Positions 1 through 7,859 of a DNA stretch of 34,707 nt are shown here, one piece after another. The stretch covers positions 956-35,662 of the forward strand of contig NVXR01000010.1 in the NCBI GenBank assembly GCA_002733995.1, written 5' to 3'. The notes beneath the pieces were generated by a model. It was not told the DNA's origin and searched no databases. It saw only the letters and a list, made by a program, of their open reading frames with translations. Source of the DNA: Desulfotalea sp. GTDB lineage: Bacteria > Desulfobacterota > Desulfobulbia > Desulfobulbales > Desulfocapsaceae. Position 1 is the first letter of the stretch; each line of letters begins with the position of its first letter. Both the position numbers and the translations under genes were made by a program.

Positions 1-46
1 AACCTAGATCGAAGGGAAGTCCGTCCAGTCTAATGAATGCCGCTAA

Positions 47-2725
47 TGGCACATTGTACTGATTGGTGGCGGCAGGGGAAGAGATGGCAGTAACAATGAC
101 ATCAACGGTTTCCGAAATCGCGGAAGAGGATATCTTGCGCGCGCAGCTGTATCAATCGTTCAGGTTGGTGGTCCCGCCTATCGTGTTGGTTTTGGCGGGG
201 GCGCAGCATCCTCAATGCTCCAGGGTGAAAACGAATCGACCCTTGACTTTAATGCGGTGCAGCGTGGCGATGCGGAGATGGAACAGAAGATGAACCGTGT
301 TATCAGGGCCTGTAACGAGATGGGGGATAAGTCCCTTATCGATGTCATCCATGATCAGGGCGCCGGCGGGCCAGCTAATGTCCTGAAAGAGCTGGTTGAA
401 AAATCCGGTGGCTGGGTGCAGATCCGTAATATACGTGTTGGTGATCCCACCATGTCTGTACTTGAAATCTATGTTGCTGAATTTCAGGAACGGACAGGAT
501 TTTTAATCAGACCCGAAAATATTGAGAACTTCCAAGCTATCTGTAACAGGGAAAAGGTTGGTTGCGAAATACTAGGAGAGGTGACTGGAGATCTTCGCTT
601 TGTGGTGCGAGACTCTTTGGATAATACGACTCCAGTGGATATCGATCTTCCTGTACTGTTGGGAGAGATTCCGCAAAAGAGTTTTGAGGATACGCGTCGT
701 TCCTTTGGTGGCAAGCCTATGAACATTCCGGCAGACCTTACCGTGATGTCTGCCCTGCGCGATGTACTGCGCCTTGTTTCTGTCGGCTCCAAGAGATTTT
801 TAACAAACAAGGTGGATCGGGCTGTAACAGGCTTGATTGCTCAGCAACAGTGTTGTGGCCCTCTTCAGCTCACCGTGGCTAATGTTGCTGTTGTTGCCCA
901 GAGTCACTTGGGTAAAACCGGTATTGCGACAGCAATAGGAGAGCAGTCCATTAAAATGCTGGTGGATCCTGCCGCCGGTGCGAGGATGGCTGTCGGTGAG
1001 TGTCTTACCAATCTCGTCTGGTCAAAAATTGAAGATTTAGAGAAGGTTAAGTGTTCGGCAAACTGGATGTGGGCACCTAAACTAAGCGGTGAGGGTGCAG
1101 CCCTTTACGATGCTGCTGCTGCCATGCGTGATGTCATGATAGCCGTTGGAATGGCTGTAGATGGCGGTAAAGATAGTTTGTCCATGGCGACTATGGTTGG
1201 CGATGAAATGGTCAAGTCCCCCCGGGAGCTTGTTATATCAGCCTATGCCGCAACGCCTGATATACTAAAGGTTGTCAATCCGGATATAAAAAATATCGGC
1301 AGTTCTCTACTCTTTATTGATCTCAGTGGAGATAAGCACCGTTTAGGCGGCACCGCCCTTGGGCATGTTCTCCAGCAGATGGGGGATGTTTGTCCCGATG
1401 TAGATGATGCTCAGGTGTTGAAAAATGGCTTCCTCGCAGTGCAGGAGTTGATTGGCAAATCTCTTATCCGCGCAGGGCATGATCGCAGTGATGGAGGTTT
1501 GATAACTACCCTCCTTGAGATGGCCTTTAGTGGTAACTGTGGTCTGGATATTACGCTTGAAGGTGATTGCACTGTCTTTGAAAAACTGTTTGGTGAAGAG
1601 CTTGGACTGGTGGTTGAGTGTGATACGGATCGCCTTGCCGAGGTGACAGCTGTTCTCGCAAGTCATGGGGTAAGTGGTGTTACCATCGGGCATTCCACCG
1701 ATACAGGACGCGTGCAGGTGAGCTACAATGGAGAAAATGTTGTCGATGAGGAGATGGTTGTCCTGAGAAGCTGGTGGGAGGAGACCTCGTATCAACTCGA
1801 AAAGTTGCAAATGAACCCTGCCTGTGCCGATGAAGAAAAAGCCGCGATCTATGCACGAAAGGGTCCGAGTTATAACCTTAGTTTCACCCCAGAGCCTGCT
1901 CCTGCAGAACTGCTCGCAAGAAAGGATAAGCCAAAGGTTGCGATTCTGCGTGATGAGGGCTCGAATTCTGACCGTGAGATGACCTCGGCATTCTATAGTG
2001 CTGGCTTTGAGCCCTGGGATATCTGTATGAAAGATCTTCTTGCTGGGACGGTTAATCTTGATGATTTCAGAGGCCTTGCCGCGGTGGGTGGTTTCTCCTA
2101 TGCGGATGTTCCTGAGTCAGCCAAAGGGTGGGCAGCTACAATCCTGTTTAACCCAAGATTGAAAAAAATGTTTACAGAATTTTATGAGCGTCCAGACACC
2201 TTTACCCTTGGTATCTGTAATGGCTGTCAGCTCTTTGGACTGCTTGGCTGGATCCCTGAAGTGGGGATTGCCCCTGAGAAACAGCCCCGCTTCGTGAAAA
2301 ATATCTCGGGTAGATTTGAGTCAAGATGGTCAACCGTAAAGGTTCAGAAGAGTAAGGCGATGATGCTGCAGGGGATGGAGGATCTGGTCTTTGGTATCCA
2401 TGTTGATCATGGTGAAGGTCGTCTGCATTTTCCCGATGAAGCTGTGCTGGAATCGGTGGTAAAAGGTGGTATGACCCCAATGGTTTACGTGGACGATGAA
2501 GGACAGGCCACTGAACGATACCCGTTTAATCCCAACGGTTCAATCGGCGGGTTGGCCGGGCTTTGCTCCAGTGATGGCAGGCACCTAGCACTGATGCCCC
2601 ATCCTGAGAGGGTCTTTTTGCCATGGCAGGCACATTATCTGCCCGAAGAGATGAAGGATTTGCAGGTTTCTCCTTGGATGCAGATGTTTAGAAACGCCTA
2701 TAACTGGTGTGTGAAGAACTCGTAA
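47..2725 (+). CDS. purL: Phosphoribosylformylglycinamidine synthase, long form (5' end missing or disrupted)
   Basis: This enzyme makes FGAM from FGAR, ATP and glutamine in cytoplasmic purine synthesis. Visible from residue 1 (Met at 215) are the motifs DQGAGGPANVLKEL, NWMWAPKLSGEGA and GGKDSLSMA of the synthase half. The C-terminal class-I glutaminase domain has the nucleophile motif GICNG (Cys668) and MPHPE (His796, Glu798). From memory the wording resembles animal PFAS more than E. coli PurL. About 850 codons are present where the long form has about 1,300, so the N-terminal third lies outside the window or is lost. Similarity clearly begins upstream of Met215, at VGGPAYRVGFGGGAAS (from 164). 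The same frame is open only back to 47, with stops at 44-46 and 5-7, and no convincing start exists. The coordinates therefore mark an open stretch, not a real start. Either a frameshifted pseudogene or a sequence error near the edge would explain this. Confidence 0.85.
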   Translation, partial: WHIVLIGGGRGRDGSNNDINGFRNRGRGYLARAAVSIVQVGGPAYRVGFGGGAASSMLQGENESTLDFNAVQRGDAEMEQKMNRVIRACNEMGDKSLIDVIHDQGAGGPANVLKELVEKSGGWVQIRNIRVGDPTMSVLEIYVAEFQERTGFLIRPENIENFQAICNREKVGCEILGEVTGDLRFVVRDSLDNTTPVDIDLPVLLGEIPQKSFEDTRRSFGGKPMNIPADLTVMSALRDVLRLVSVGSKRFLTNKVDRAVTGLIAQQQCCGPLQLTVANVAVVAQSHLGKTGIATAIGEQSIKMLVDPAAGARMAVGECLTNLVWSKIEDLEKVKCSANWMWAPKLSGEGAALYDAAAAMRDVMIAVGMAVDGGKDSLSMATMVGDEMVKSPRELVISAYAATPDILKVVNPDIKNIGSSLLFIDLSGDKHRLGGTALGHVLQQMGDVCPDVDDAQVLKNGFLAVQELIGKSLIRAGHDRSDGGLITTLLEMAFSGNCGLDITLEGDCTVFEKLFGEELGLVVECDTDRLAEVTAVLASHGVSGVTIGHSTDTGRVQVSYNGENVVDEEMVVLRSWWEETSYQLEKLQMNPACADEEKAAIYARKGPSYNLSFTPEPAPAELLARKDKPKVAILRDEGSNSDREMTSAFYSAGFEPWDICMKDLLAGTVNLDDFRGLAAVGGFSYADVPESAKGWAATILFNPRLKKMFTEFYERPDTFTLGICNGCQLFGLLGWIPEVGIAPEKQPRFVKNISGRFESRWSTVKVQKSKAMMLQGMEDLVFGIHVDHGEGRLHFPDEAVLESVVKGGMTPMVYVDDEGQATERYPFNPNGSIGGLAGLCSSDGRHLALMPHPERVFLPWQAHYLPEEMKDLQVSPWMQMFRNAYNWCVKNS

Positions 2726-2735
2726 GCAGTGAGTT

Positions 2736-2776
2736 CCTGGGTAGGGCGTCGATTGATCGCCCTACCCGGGATGTTT
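2736..2776 (+). terminator. Rho-independent-type terminator after purL
   Basis: A perfect 10-bp stem (GGGTAGGGCG at 2739-2748 with CGCCCTACCC at 2758-2767, 9-nt loop) starts 13 nt after the purL stop. It can be extended by two G-C pairs and a wobble. The following tract (ATGTTTTG) is only modestly T-rich. The stem is strong, and the position fits termination of purL. Confidence 0.7.
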
Positions 2777-2841
2777 TGTAATGGCGGGATGATCTTCTTT
2801 GCCCGTTTCTTTCTTGTTATCTGCTCGTTTGTTTCGTTTCC

Positions 2842-2862
2842 ACCGTGTCCCATGGTCACGGT
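2842..2862. repeat. Imperfect 21-nt palindrome in the purL-ridA gap
   Basis: ACCGTG at 2842-2847 and CACGGT at 2857-2862 flank a CCATGG core, so 8 of 10 base pairs match. It lies in the 2726-2980 gap between purL and the 3' end of ridA. A second copy of the CCATGG core, as CCATGGG, lies at 2877-2883. No T-run follows, so it does not look like a terminator. Function unknown; it could be a protein-binding site or chance. Confidence 0.3.
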
Positions 2863-2980
2863 TTCCCCTGCAGTTGCCATGGGCCCTGTGTCTAGCGCGG
2901 CTAAGGGTGGTTTTTACCCCAAAGAATCCCCTCGGTGGGTGCAACTCATATGCCTTGCATGCTACGGAGGCTTCTATGCT

Positions 2981-3361
2981 TTACGTCGCAAGAATAAATT
3001 CTATTTCAATTTGAGAACCAAGAGGCAGTGCGGCAACCTGTACCGTTGATCGTGCTGGAGGAGCCTCTGGGAAATGTTTTGCATATGCATCGTTAACCTC
3101 TTTAAAATCGGCGAGGTCAGTGAGGAATATGGTTGTTTTGACGATGTTCTCAAGTGTGGCTCCGGCTGCCTTGGCAATGGCGCCAGCATTTTTCATAATC
3201 TGATCGGTTTTATCACCGATATTTCCACTGAGCATCTTTCCTGTTGCCGGATCAATAGGCAGTTGTCCAGAGACGAAGATGGTGTTATTTGCGGATACCG
3301 CCTGGGAGTAAGGACCAATTGCTGCTGGGGCCTTGTCTGTAGATATAATAGTTCGGTGCAT
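2981..3361 (-). CDS. ridA: RidA/YjgF family enamine/imine deaminase
   Basis: RidA hydrolyses reactive 2-aminoacrylate-type enamines and imines released by PLP enzymes, protecting them from damage. The 126-residue protein has the usual family length. It shows the signature blocks IGPYSQAV, FVSGQLPIDPATG, the central DLADFKEVNDAYAKHF, and the C-terminal PPARSTVQVAALPLGSQIEIE. Arg104 matches the family arginine that binds the substrate carboxylate. The ATG is preceded on the minus strand by AAGAGG at suitable spacing. The gene stands alone between purL (opposite strand) and the long gap before the efflux genes. It is cytoplasmic and forms trimers in known homologues. Confidence 0.95.
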   Translation of the reverse strand: MHRTIISTDKAPAAIGPYSQAVSANNTIFVSGQLPIDPATGKMLSGNIGDKTDQIMKNAGAIAKAAGATLENIVKTTIFLTDLADFKEVNDAYAKHFPEAPPARSTVQVAALPLGSQIEIEFILAT

Positions 3362-3898
3362 TTGTGTGCCTCTTGGTGGTTAAGTTAAATAATGACTTCT
3401 GATGTTTTTAAGGTCATTAACACGGTAAATATGAATAATACGCCCAACAGTACAACTTCTTCTACGTGGGGGAAAGGGGAGCTCTATTCTTCTGCGCAGA
3501 TTGTTGCAATGGAGACGCCTATCTGTTTGATGCCTCAAGTGGTGTTGTCACAGTTTTTACCAAAAAGTACAACAACGGAGTCAGTCGCTCCCCAATGCAT
3601 GAAAAGATAGCTTAAAGTCCCGCCATCGCGTAGTGTCGTTTGAACAGAGGGTCTCTATGACTCTGCACTATTTAGCGTAGCATTTGGATCCTCAGTAGCC
3701 AGGAAAAGATTGAAGAAGCGATCACATAGCCCGCATTCTTCATCAAATCAAGCGGTGCAAGGATCAAGGCTCGTTGTTAATCTGTCCTTGCCGTTTACAT
3801 ATATCCTTGATATATTGAGATATTATCTTTGAATAGCTGTAACTATTTAGCAATACACCAACTACGTCCATTGTGGCCTTCGTTACTGGCATACGTAT

Positions 3899-3930
3899 GT
3901 TTTAAAGCCGTCATACAACGGATTTAAAAC
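3899..3930. promoter_or_regulatory. 13-bp inverted repeat, candidate operator upstream of efflux genes
   Basis: GTTTTAAAGCCGT (3899-3911) and ACGGATTTAAAAC (3918-3930) are complementary at 12 of 13 positions with a 6-nt spacer. No T-run follows on either strand, so operator is a better reading than terminator. The outer GTTTTA/TAAAAC half-sites recur in the palindrome at 3996-4009, closer to the TolC-like gene. The binding protein is unknown. Confidence 0.5.
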
Positions 3931-3995
3931 ACTTATGCACAGTTGTGGGCGGTGATGTAACCGATATTGTCCAGCCACCTGAAGAGTTATGAACG

Positions 3996-4009
3996 GTTTT
4001 ATATAAAAC
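3996..4009 (+). promoter_or_regulatory. 14-bp perfect palindrome overlapping a -10-like box
   Basis: GTTTTATATAAAAC is a perfect palindrome 44 nt upstream of the TolC-like start codon. It contains TATAAA (4002-4007), a plausible -10 element, but the candidate -35 about 17 nt upstream (CTGAAG) is poor. An operator overlapping the promoter would fit a repressed efflux operon. This is inferred from position and symmetry only. Confidence 0.4.
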
Positions 4010-4053
4010 GAATATTTCCAATACATAATTAAGACAATGTAGGAGTTAGGTCG

Positions 4054-5487
4054 ATGGGATTTTACCGTGTTGTTGCACTTTTAATAGGAGTATTGTCTTT
4101 TTGCCTGGTCCCGCTTCAGCTGATGGCAAAAGAGGTGGAGATGAGCTTTGCCGATGCATGGTCATCTGTGGTCGCAGGAAACGACACTCTGCAGGCGGCA
4201 CGAGCGGATATGGAGAGTGCGGACCATAAGAAAGATGCAGCTAGGGGGCTCTATCTCCCTGAAATAACGGTTTCGGCCAGTTATCTTTATCTCGATGATG
4301 ATATTGAATTGTCACCGTTGGATGTGTTGGACAGTATGGCTGCCGGGGATCAGCTGAAGCCGCTGATTGCAGGGCTTGCAGCAAGTTATGGTATGTCCGC
4401 TGCCCAGTTGGAAAGTGGTTTAACATCCACGATACATGATCGTGAGGCCTTGATAAGTTCAATTAGTGCCAAGTGGCCTTTGTATACAGGAGGCCGCATC
4501 TCCGCCGTCCAGGATATTGCTGCCGGCAAATACAAAGAGGCTACCCATAAGTTTCGCTTACAAGTATTGACTCAATTTGAAACTCTGAGCCGTTATTATT
4601 TTGGTGCGATTTTGGCCAAAAAGGTTTTTGAGACCAGAAAAGAAGTCGAAGCCGGCCTGAAGCAGCATTTGGACCATGCGATTCTACTGGAAGAGCAGGG
4701 TCAGATAGCAAAAGTTGAACGGCTGCAATCCCAGGCGTCCCATGATAAGGCCGTAGTGGAGCGTAAAAAAGCGGGAAGGGATCTGGATATTGCAAGACTT
4801 GCTCTCACAAGAATGGTGAAAAAAACGGAAACGGTGATTCCTTCTGACGCACTTTTTGCGCAGGAAAGTTTGCCGGGGATGAAAGAGTTGCTTGATAGAA
4901 CTCTCCGTGGTTATCCGGGGCTTCAGCTGTTGCAGTCAAAAAAAGATCAGGTGGCTGGGCTGGTAGCCGTTGAGAAGGGGAAATATTATCCAACTGTTGG
5001 TTTGTTTGGTACCTACAGTCTCTATGAAGAAGAAAGTCTGGCGACAGAGCTTGCACCTGATTGGATATTAGGTGTTGGTGTGAGTATACCAATTATAGAA
5101 AGGAGTGGTCGCTCGGGTAAAGTAAAAGCGGCGCAGTCCACCATAAAAAAAATAGAGTCACTTAAAAGTCAGGTTCGTAGTGATTTGGCCGTACTGCTTG
5201 AAAAAACGTACCAGCAAGCCGAACAGGCACTGGAAGAATACCAAGGACTGGGGTCCAGTGAGCGTCTTGCAGAAGAGACTGTGTATTTAAGAATAAAAGC
5301 GTTTAGTCAAGGTCTGTCCACTTCTCTAGATGTTGTCGATGCAGAGCTCTTTCTGGCTGGAGTAAAGTCCCAACGCGCGGTTGCACTTTTTAATCATGTA
5401 ATATCTCTTGCAAAGTTGGTCGCAATGAGCGGAGATCTACCAAGCTTTTTTCAATATCAAGTTTCACCATTAATAGAGGTGCGTTGA
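4054..5487 (+). CDS. TolC-family outer membrane efflux protein
   Basis: The product is predicted to form the trimeric outer-membrane channel and periplasmic tunnel of a tripartite exporter. The 477-residue precursor starts with a signal peptide (hydrophobic core at about residues 7-23, cleavage near MAKE). It then has two long alpha-helical, Ala/Gln/Glu-rich halves typical of the OEP fold, with the conserved duplicated pattern (for example LSTSLDVVDAELFLAGVKSQ near residues 420-440). Length matches the family. Its stop codon overlaps the adaptor start (TGATG at 5485-5489), so the two are translationally coupled, and the downstream permeases complete the cassette. An AGGAG lies 11 nt before the ATG. 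Substrate cannot be predicted. Confidence 0.9.
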   Translation: MGFYRVVALLIGVLSFCLVPLQLMAKEVEMSFADAWSSVVAGNDTLQAARADMESADHKKDAARGLYLPEITVSASYLYLDDDIELSPLDVLDSMAAGDQLKPLIAGLAASYGMSAAQLESGLTSTIHDREALISSISAKWPLYTGGRISAVQDIAAGKYKEATHKFRLQVLTQFETLSRYYFGAILAKKVFETRKEVEAGLKQHLDHAILLEEQGQIAKVERLQSQASHDKAVVERKKAGRDLDIARLALTRMVKKTETVIPSDALFAQESLPGMKELLDRTLRGYPGLQLLQSKKDQVAGLVAVEKGKYYPTVGLFGTYSLYEEESLATELAPDWILGVGVSIPIIERSGRSGKVKAAQSTIKKIESLKSQVRSDLAVLLEKTYQQAEQALEEYQGLGSSERLAEETVYLRIKAFSQGLSTSLDVVDAELFLAGVKSQRAVALFNHVISLAKLVAMSGDLPSFFQYQVSPLIEVR

Positions 5488-6464
5488 TGCGTATGGCAAG
5501 AACGGCGGTTATTATTACTTTTTTTGCAGGAATTGTTGCGTGGCTTTCGTACACTTTCTGGATTGCGTATCAACCAAAACCGGTACGAATGCAGGGGCAG
5601 ATAGAGGCACAGCAGTATAATATCAGTTCAAAAATTGCTGGTCGTATTGATGACGTGAAGGTGCGGAAAGGGGATCTTGTAAAGAAAGGTCAGCTGATCT
5701 TTACCATCCTCAGTCCTGAAATAGAGGCAAAACTCATCCAGGCTCAAGCGGGGCAGGATGCGGCAGATGCCCTGGCTGCGGAGGTGTATACCGGTGCCAG
5801 AAAAGAGCAGATTGAGGCCGCCAGAGACAGGTGGCAACAGGCGCGAGCTGCGGCGGATCTGATGGAAAAAACATTTCTGCGAATCGATAACCTCTACAGT
5901 GCTGGGGTGGTTGCAGAACAGAAACGGGACGAGGTAGAAACCAAACTTAAGGGCGCGCGATTTGCTCAAAATGGGGCATTGCAGTTGTATAAGATGGCCC
6001 AGGAAGGTGCCCGGGAAGAAACCAAGAAGGCTGCTGCCGGAAAGGCCCGTATGGCAGCGGGTGCAGTTACTGAAGTAGAAGCGTATGCCGCGGATATGAG
6101 AATTGAAAGTTGGCACAGTGGAGAGGTTTCTCAGATATTACTGCAGAGCGGTGAAGTTGCCCCCCAGGGCTTTCCTGTGGTGACTATCATCGACATGAGT
6201 GATGCTTGGGCGGTTTTCCATGTGCGTGAAGACAGGCTTGCAGAATTTAACAAAGGCAGCGAGTTCAATGCTCATATCATCGCACTTGGCGATGTCTCTT
6301 ACCGCTTCAAGGTGGACCATGTGGCGGTGATGGGGGATTTTGCAACCTGGAGGGCAACAAATGGGGATAAGGGTTTCGATATGAGGACTTTTGAAGTTGA
6401 AGCAAGACCGGTTGAGCAGATTGAAGGTCTGCGGGCTGGTATGAGTATTATCATCGAAAAATGA
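5487..6464 (+). CDS. HlyD/EmrA-type membrane fusion (adaptor) protein
   Basis: This periplasmic adaptor links the inner-membrane transporter to the TolC-like channel. One N-terminal membrane anchor spans about residues 7-26. The biotinyl/lipoyl-like half-motif follows (NISSKIAGRIDDVKVRKGDL, about 46-65). Next comes a Lys/Glu/Ala-rich coiled-coil hairpin (about 80-200) containing the adaptor signature LYSAGVVAEQKRDEVETKL. The second lipoyl half is SGEVSQILLQSGEVAPQGFPVVTI, with a beta-barrel to the C terminus. I take the ATG at 5487, which shares its A with the upstream TGA. A TTG one codon earlier (5484) is also possible. AGAGG sits just upstream. The best resemblance is to YbhG/YhiI-type adaptors that work with ABC-2 permeases. 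Confidence 0.9.
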   Translation: MRMARTAVIITFFAGIVAWLSYTFWIAYQPKPVRMQGQIEAQQYNISSKIAGRIDDVKVRKGDLVKKGQLIFTILSPEIEAKLIQAQAGQDAADALAAEVYTGARKEQIEAARDRWQQARAAADLMEKTFLRIDNLYSAGVVAEQKRDEVETKLKGARFAQNGALQLYKMAQEGAREETKKAAAGKARMAAGAVTEVEAYAADMRIESWHSGEVSQILLQSGEVAPQGFPVVTIIDMSDAWAVFHVREDRLAEFNKGSEFNAHIIALGDVSYRFKVDHVAVMGDFATWRATNGDKGFDMRTFEVEARPVEQIEGLRAGMSIIIEK

Positions 6465-6489
6465 TGGTGTCGTTAAGCCATTCATTCCA

Positions 6490-6518
6490 TTTACTGTTGT
6501 ATATTTTGCCACTATAAT
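6490..6518 (+). promoter_or_regulatory. Possible sigma70-type promoter for the permease pair
   Basis: In the 207-nt gap between the adaptor and the first permease, TTTACT (6490-6495) and a perfect TATAAT (6513-6518) are 17 nt apart. No terminator is visible between the adaptor and permease genes. This could be an internal promoter within one operon, or mark separate transcription of the permeases. Confidence 0.4.
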
Positions 6519-6671
6519 AAAAATGACATTCAGCTGCCTCAAATACGAACTTTGTTATGTAAGCGTTGCCATTGTTAGCGCCTTACAGATGGTTTTCTGT
6601 CCTAAAAACAAGACAGCCTTTCTGCAAAAGCAGCTTCTCCTGATACGCATAGCCCTTACGGAGAGTCTTCT

Positions 6672-7859
6672 TTGTCGGGTTTGCTTAAGATGAGTTCGCC
6701 TGCTTTTACGACTATGCTTAAGCGGGAATGGCGGCTTCTGTTTCTCGACCCATGGCTTTGTTCTCTTGCAACCTGGGTCCCTCTTGTACTGGCGGTTGTG
6801 GTCTGTTCTATCTTTGTTAAAGGCATAGCTCGGGAGCTGCCGATTGGGATTATAGACCTTGATCACAGTCAGGTTTCCCGGGCCATTATACGTAATTTGG
6901 ATGCAAGTCCTGCCTTACAGGTAGTTCAGAGCTATCCGGATGTTTTAGAGGGGGCTGCTGCTCTGAGAGCCGGGACTATTTACGCCTTTGTGGTAATGCC
7001 TGAAGACCTTGAAAGAAATACAATACGAGGTCTTGCGCCTGAAATAACCGCTTTTGTAAATAGCCAGTTTCTACTTATCGGTAAGGTGATTAATTCTGCC
7101 CTTGTTCAAGTCCTATCGACCTTTAATGCAAAAGTTGAGGTGAAGAAAAATCTAGCTATGGGACAACCGGTTCCTTCAGCTGCAATTTCTTCTGCCCTGC
7201 CGATAGGGATGCAGATAACTCCGCTTTTTAATGTGAACACCAATTACGCCCAGTTTCTCGTTTCCGCAATATTGCCAGGCCTGTGGCAGATTCTCATTGT
7301 GGCCTTAACGGTACTTACTTTTGCTGCAGAAAACCGGCGGGAAGGGTTACAGGCGTGGCTCGCGGATGGGCCAATAAGGGCTTGTATTGCTAAGTACATT
7401 CCGCTTATTACCATTGCATGGATACATGGCCTGCTCTTTTTATCTGGCATGTACATTGTACTTGGCTGGCCGATGCACGGGTCGTGGTTTGTACTTGTGC
7501 TGGCCGTCTTTTTGACGTCTTGTGCCTGTGTGGCTGCTGGTTCTCTGTTCTTTCTCGTGACGCGTGATGCGGCCAGGGGCCTGAGTCTGTCCGCCGGCTT
7601 TGCTGCCCCCGCTCTTGCCTTTATGGGGGTAACCTTTCCTGTAAGTAACATGACTTTGCCAGCTAAGATTTGGCGAAGCTTGATTCCATCCAGCCACTAT
7701 ATTGAAATCCAGTTTAGCCAGGTTAATTATGGGGCCCCGTTTATGTTCGTGATCCCGCAATTTAAGGCGCTTGTCTGTTATTGGGTACTTTTTCTTGTTG
7801 CATTTGCCCTGGTTACAATTATTGCCGCCCGCGGAAAAAATACTGAGGAAGTCGTATGA
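6672..7859 (+). CDS. ABC-2 type exporter permease (YhhJ/YbhS-like), first of a pair
   Basis: This is an inner-membrane subunit of an ABC-2 exporter. After a first membrane helix (about residues 28-48), a large periplasmic domain of about 150 residues follows, containing the family pattern PIGIIDLDHSQVSR. Five or so transmembrane helices come next, with the conserved block AAPALAFMGVTFPVSNM near residue 310. Length (395) is typical of this family (PF12698-type). The TTG at 6672 is preferred because GGAGAG lies 7 nt upstream. The ATG at 6690 (MSSPAF) has a weaker ribosome site. The stop overlaps the next permease by 4 nt (ATGA). A partner ATPase is required by the mechanism but none is encoded nearby. 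Confidence 0.85.
   Translation: MSGLLKMSSPAFTTMLKREWRLLFLDPWLCSLATWVPLVLAVVVCSIFVKGIARELPIGIIDLDHSQVSRAIIRNLDASPALQVVQSYPDVLEGAAALRAGTIYAFVVMPEDLERNTIRGLAPEITAFVNSQFLLIGKVINSALVQVLSTFNAKVEVKKNLAMGQPVPSAAISSALPIGMQITPLFNVNTNYAQFLVSAILPGLWQILIVALTVLTFAAENRREGLQAWLADGPIRACIAKYIPLITIAWIHGLLFLSGMYIVLGWPMHGSWFVLVLAVFLTSCACVAAGSLFFLVTRDAARGLSLSAGFAAPALAFMGVTFPVSNMTLPAKIWRSLIPSSHYIEIQFSQVNYGAPFMFVIPQFKALVCYWVLFLVAFALVTIIAARGKNTEEVV

Larger units (their letters stand above)
3362..4053. other. Long intergenic region, no convincing gene
   Basis: This 692-bp stretch separates ridA from the efflux operon. I see no gene with family resemblance. The minus-strand frame across roughly 3390-3830 reads protein-like in places (a hydrophobic stretch, VVLLGVLFIFTVLM, near its end). 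It carries several stops, about what random sequence would give, so a decayed gene cannot be claimed. The right half (from about 3780) is AT-rich and holds the two inverted repeats annotated separately. It probably contains the promoter of the TolC-like gene. Confidence 0.6.

Noticed and set aside
1343..1810. 155-codon minus-strand frame inside purL
   Set aside because: Lies fully antisense to well-supported purL coding sequence and has no recognisable domain.
2729..3049. 106-codon plus-strand frame between purL and ridA
   Set aside because: It spans the purL terminator hairpin and overlaps ridA antisense. The Cys/Phe-rich product looks like non-coding translation.
3392..3610. 72-codon plus-strand open frame after ridA
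   Set aside because: No ribosome site, Ser/Thr-rich with no recognisable domain, and no coding character; treated as intergenic.
3390..3830. Minus-strand frame that reads protein-like in patches (e.g. FFNLFLATEDPNATLNSA; VVLLGVLFIFTVLM)
   Set aside because: It holds about as many stop codons as random sequence, has no family resemblance and no start site. A decayed gene cannot be distinguished from noise.
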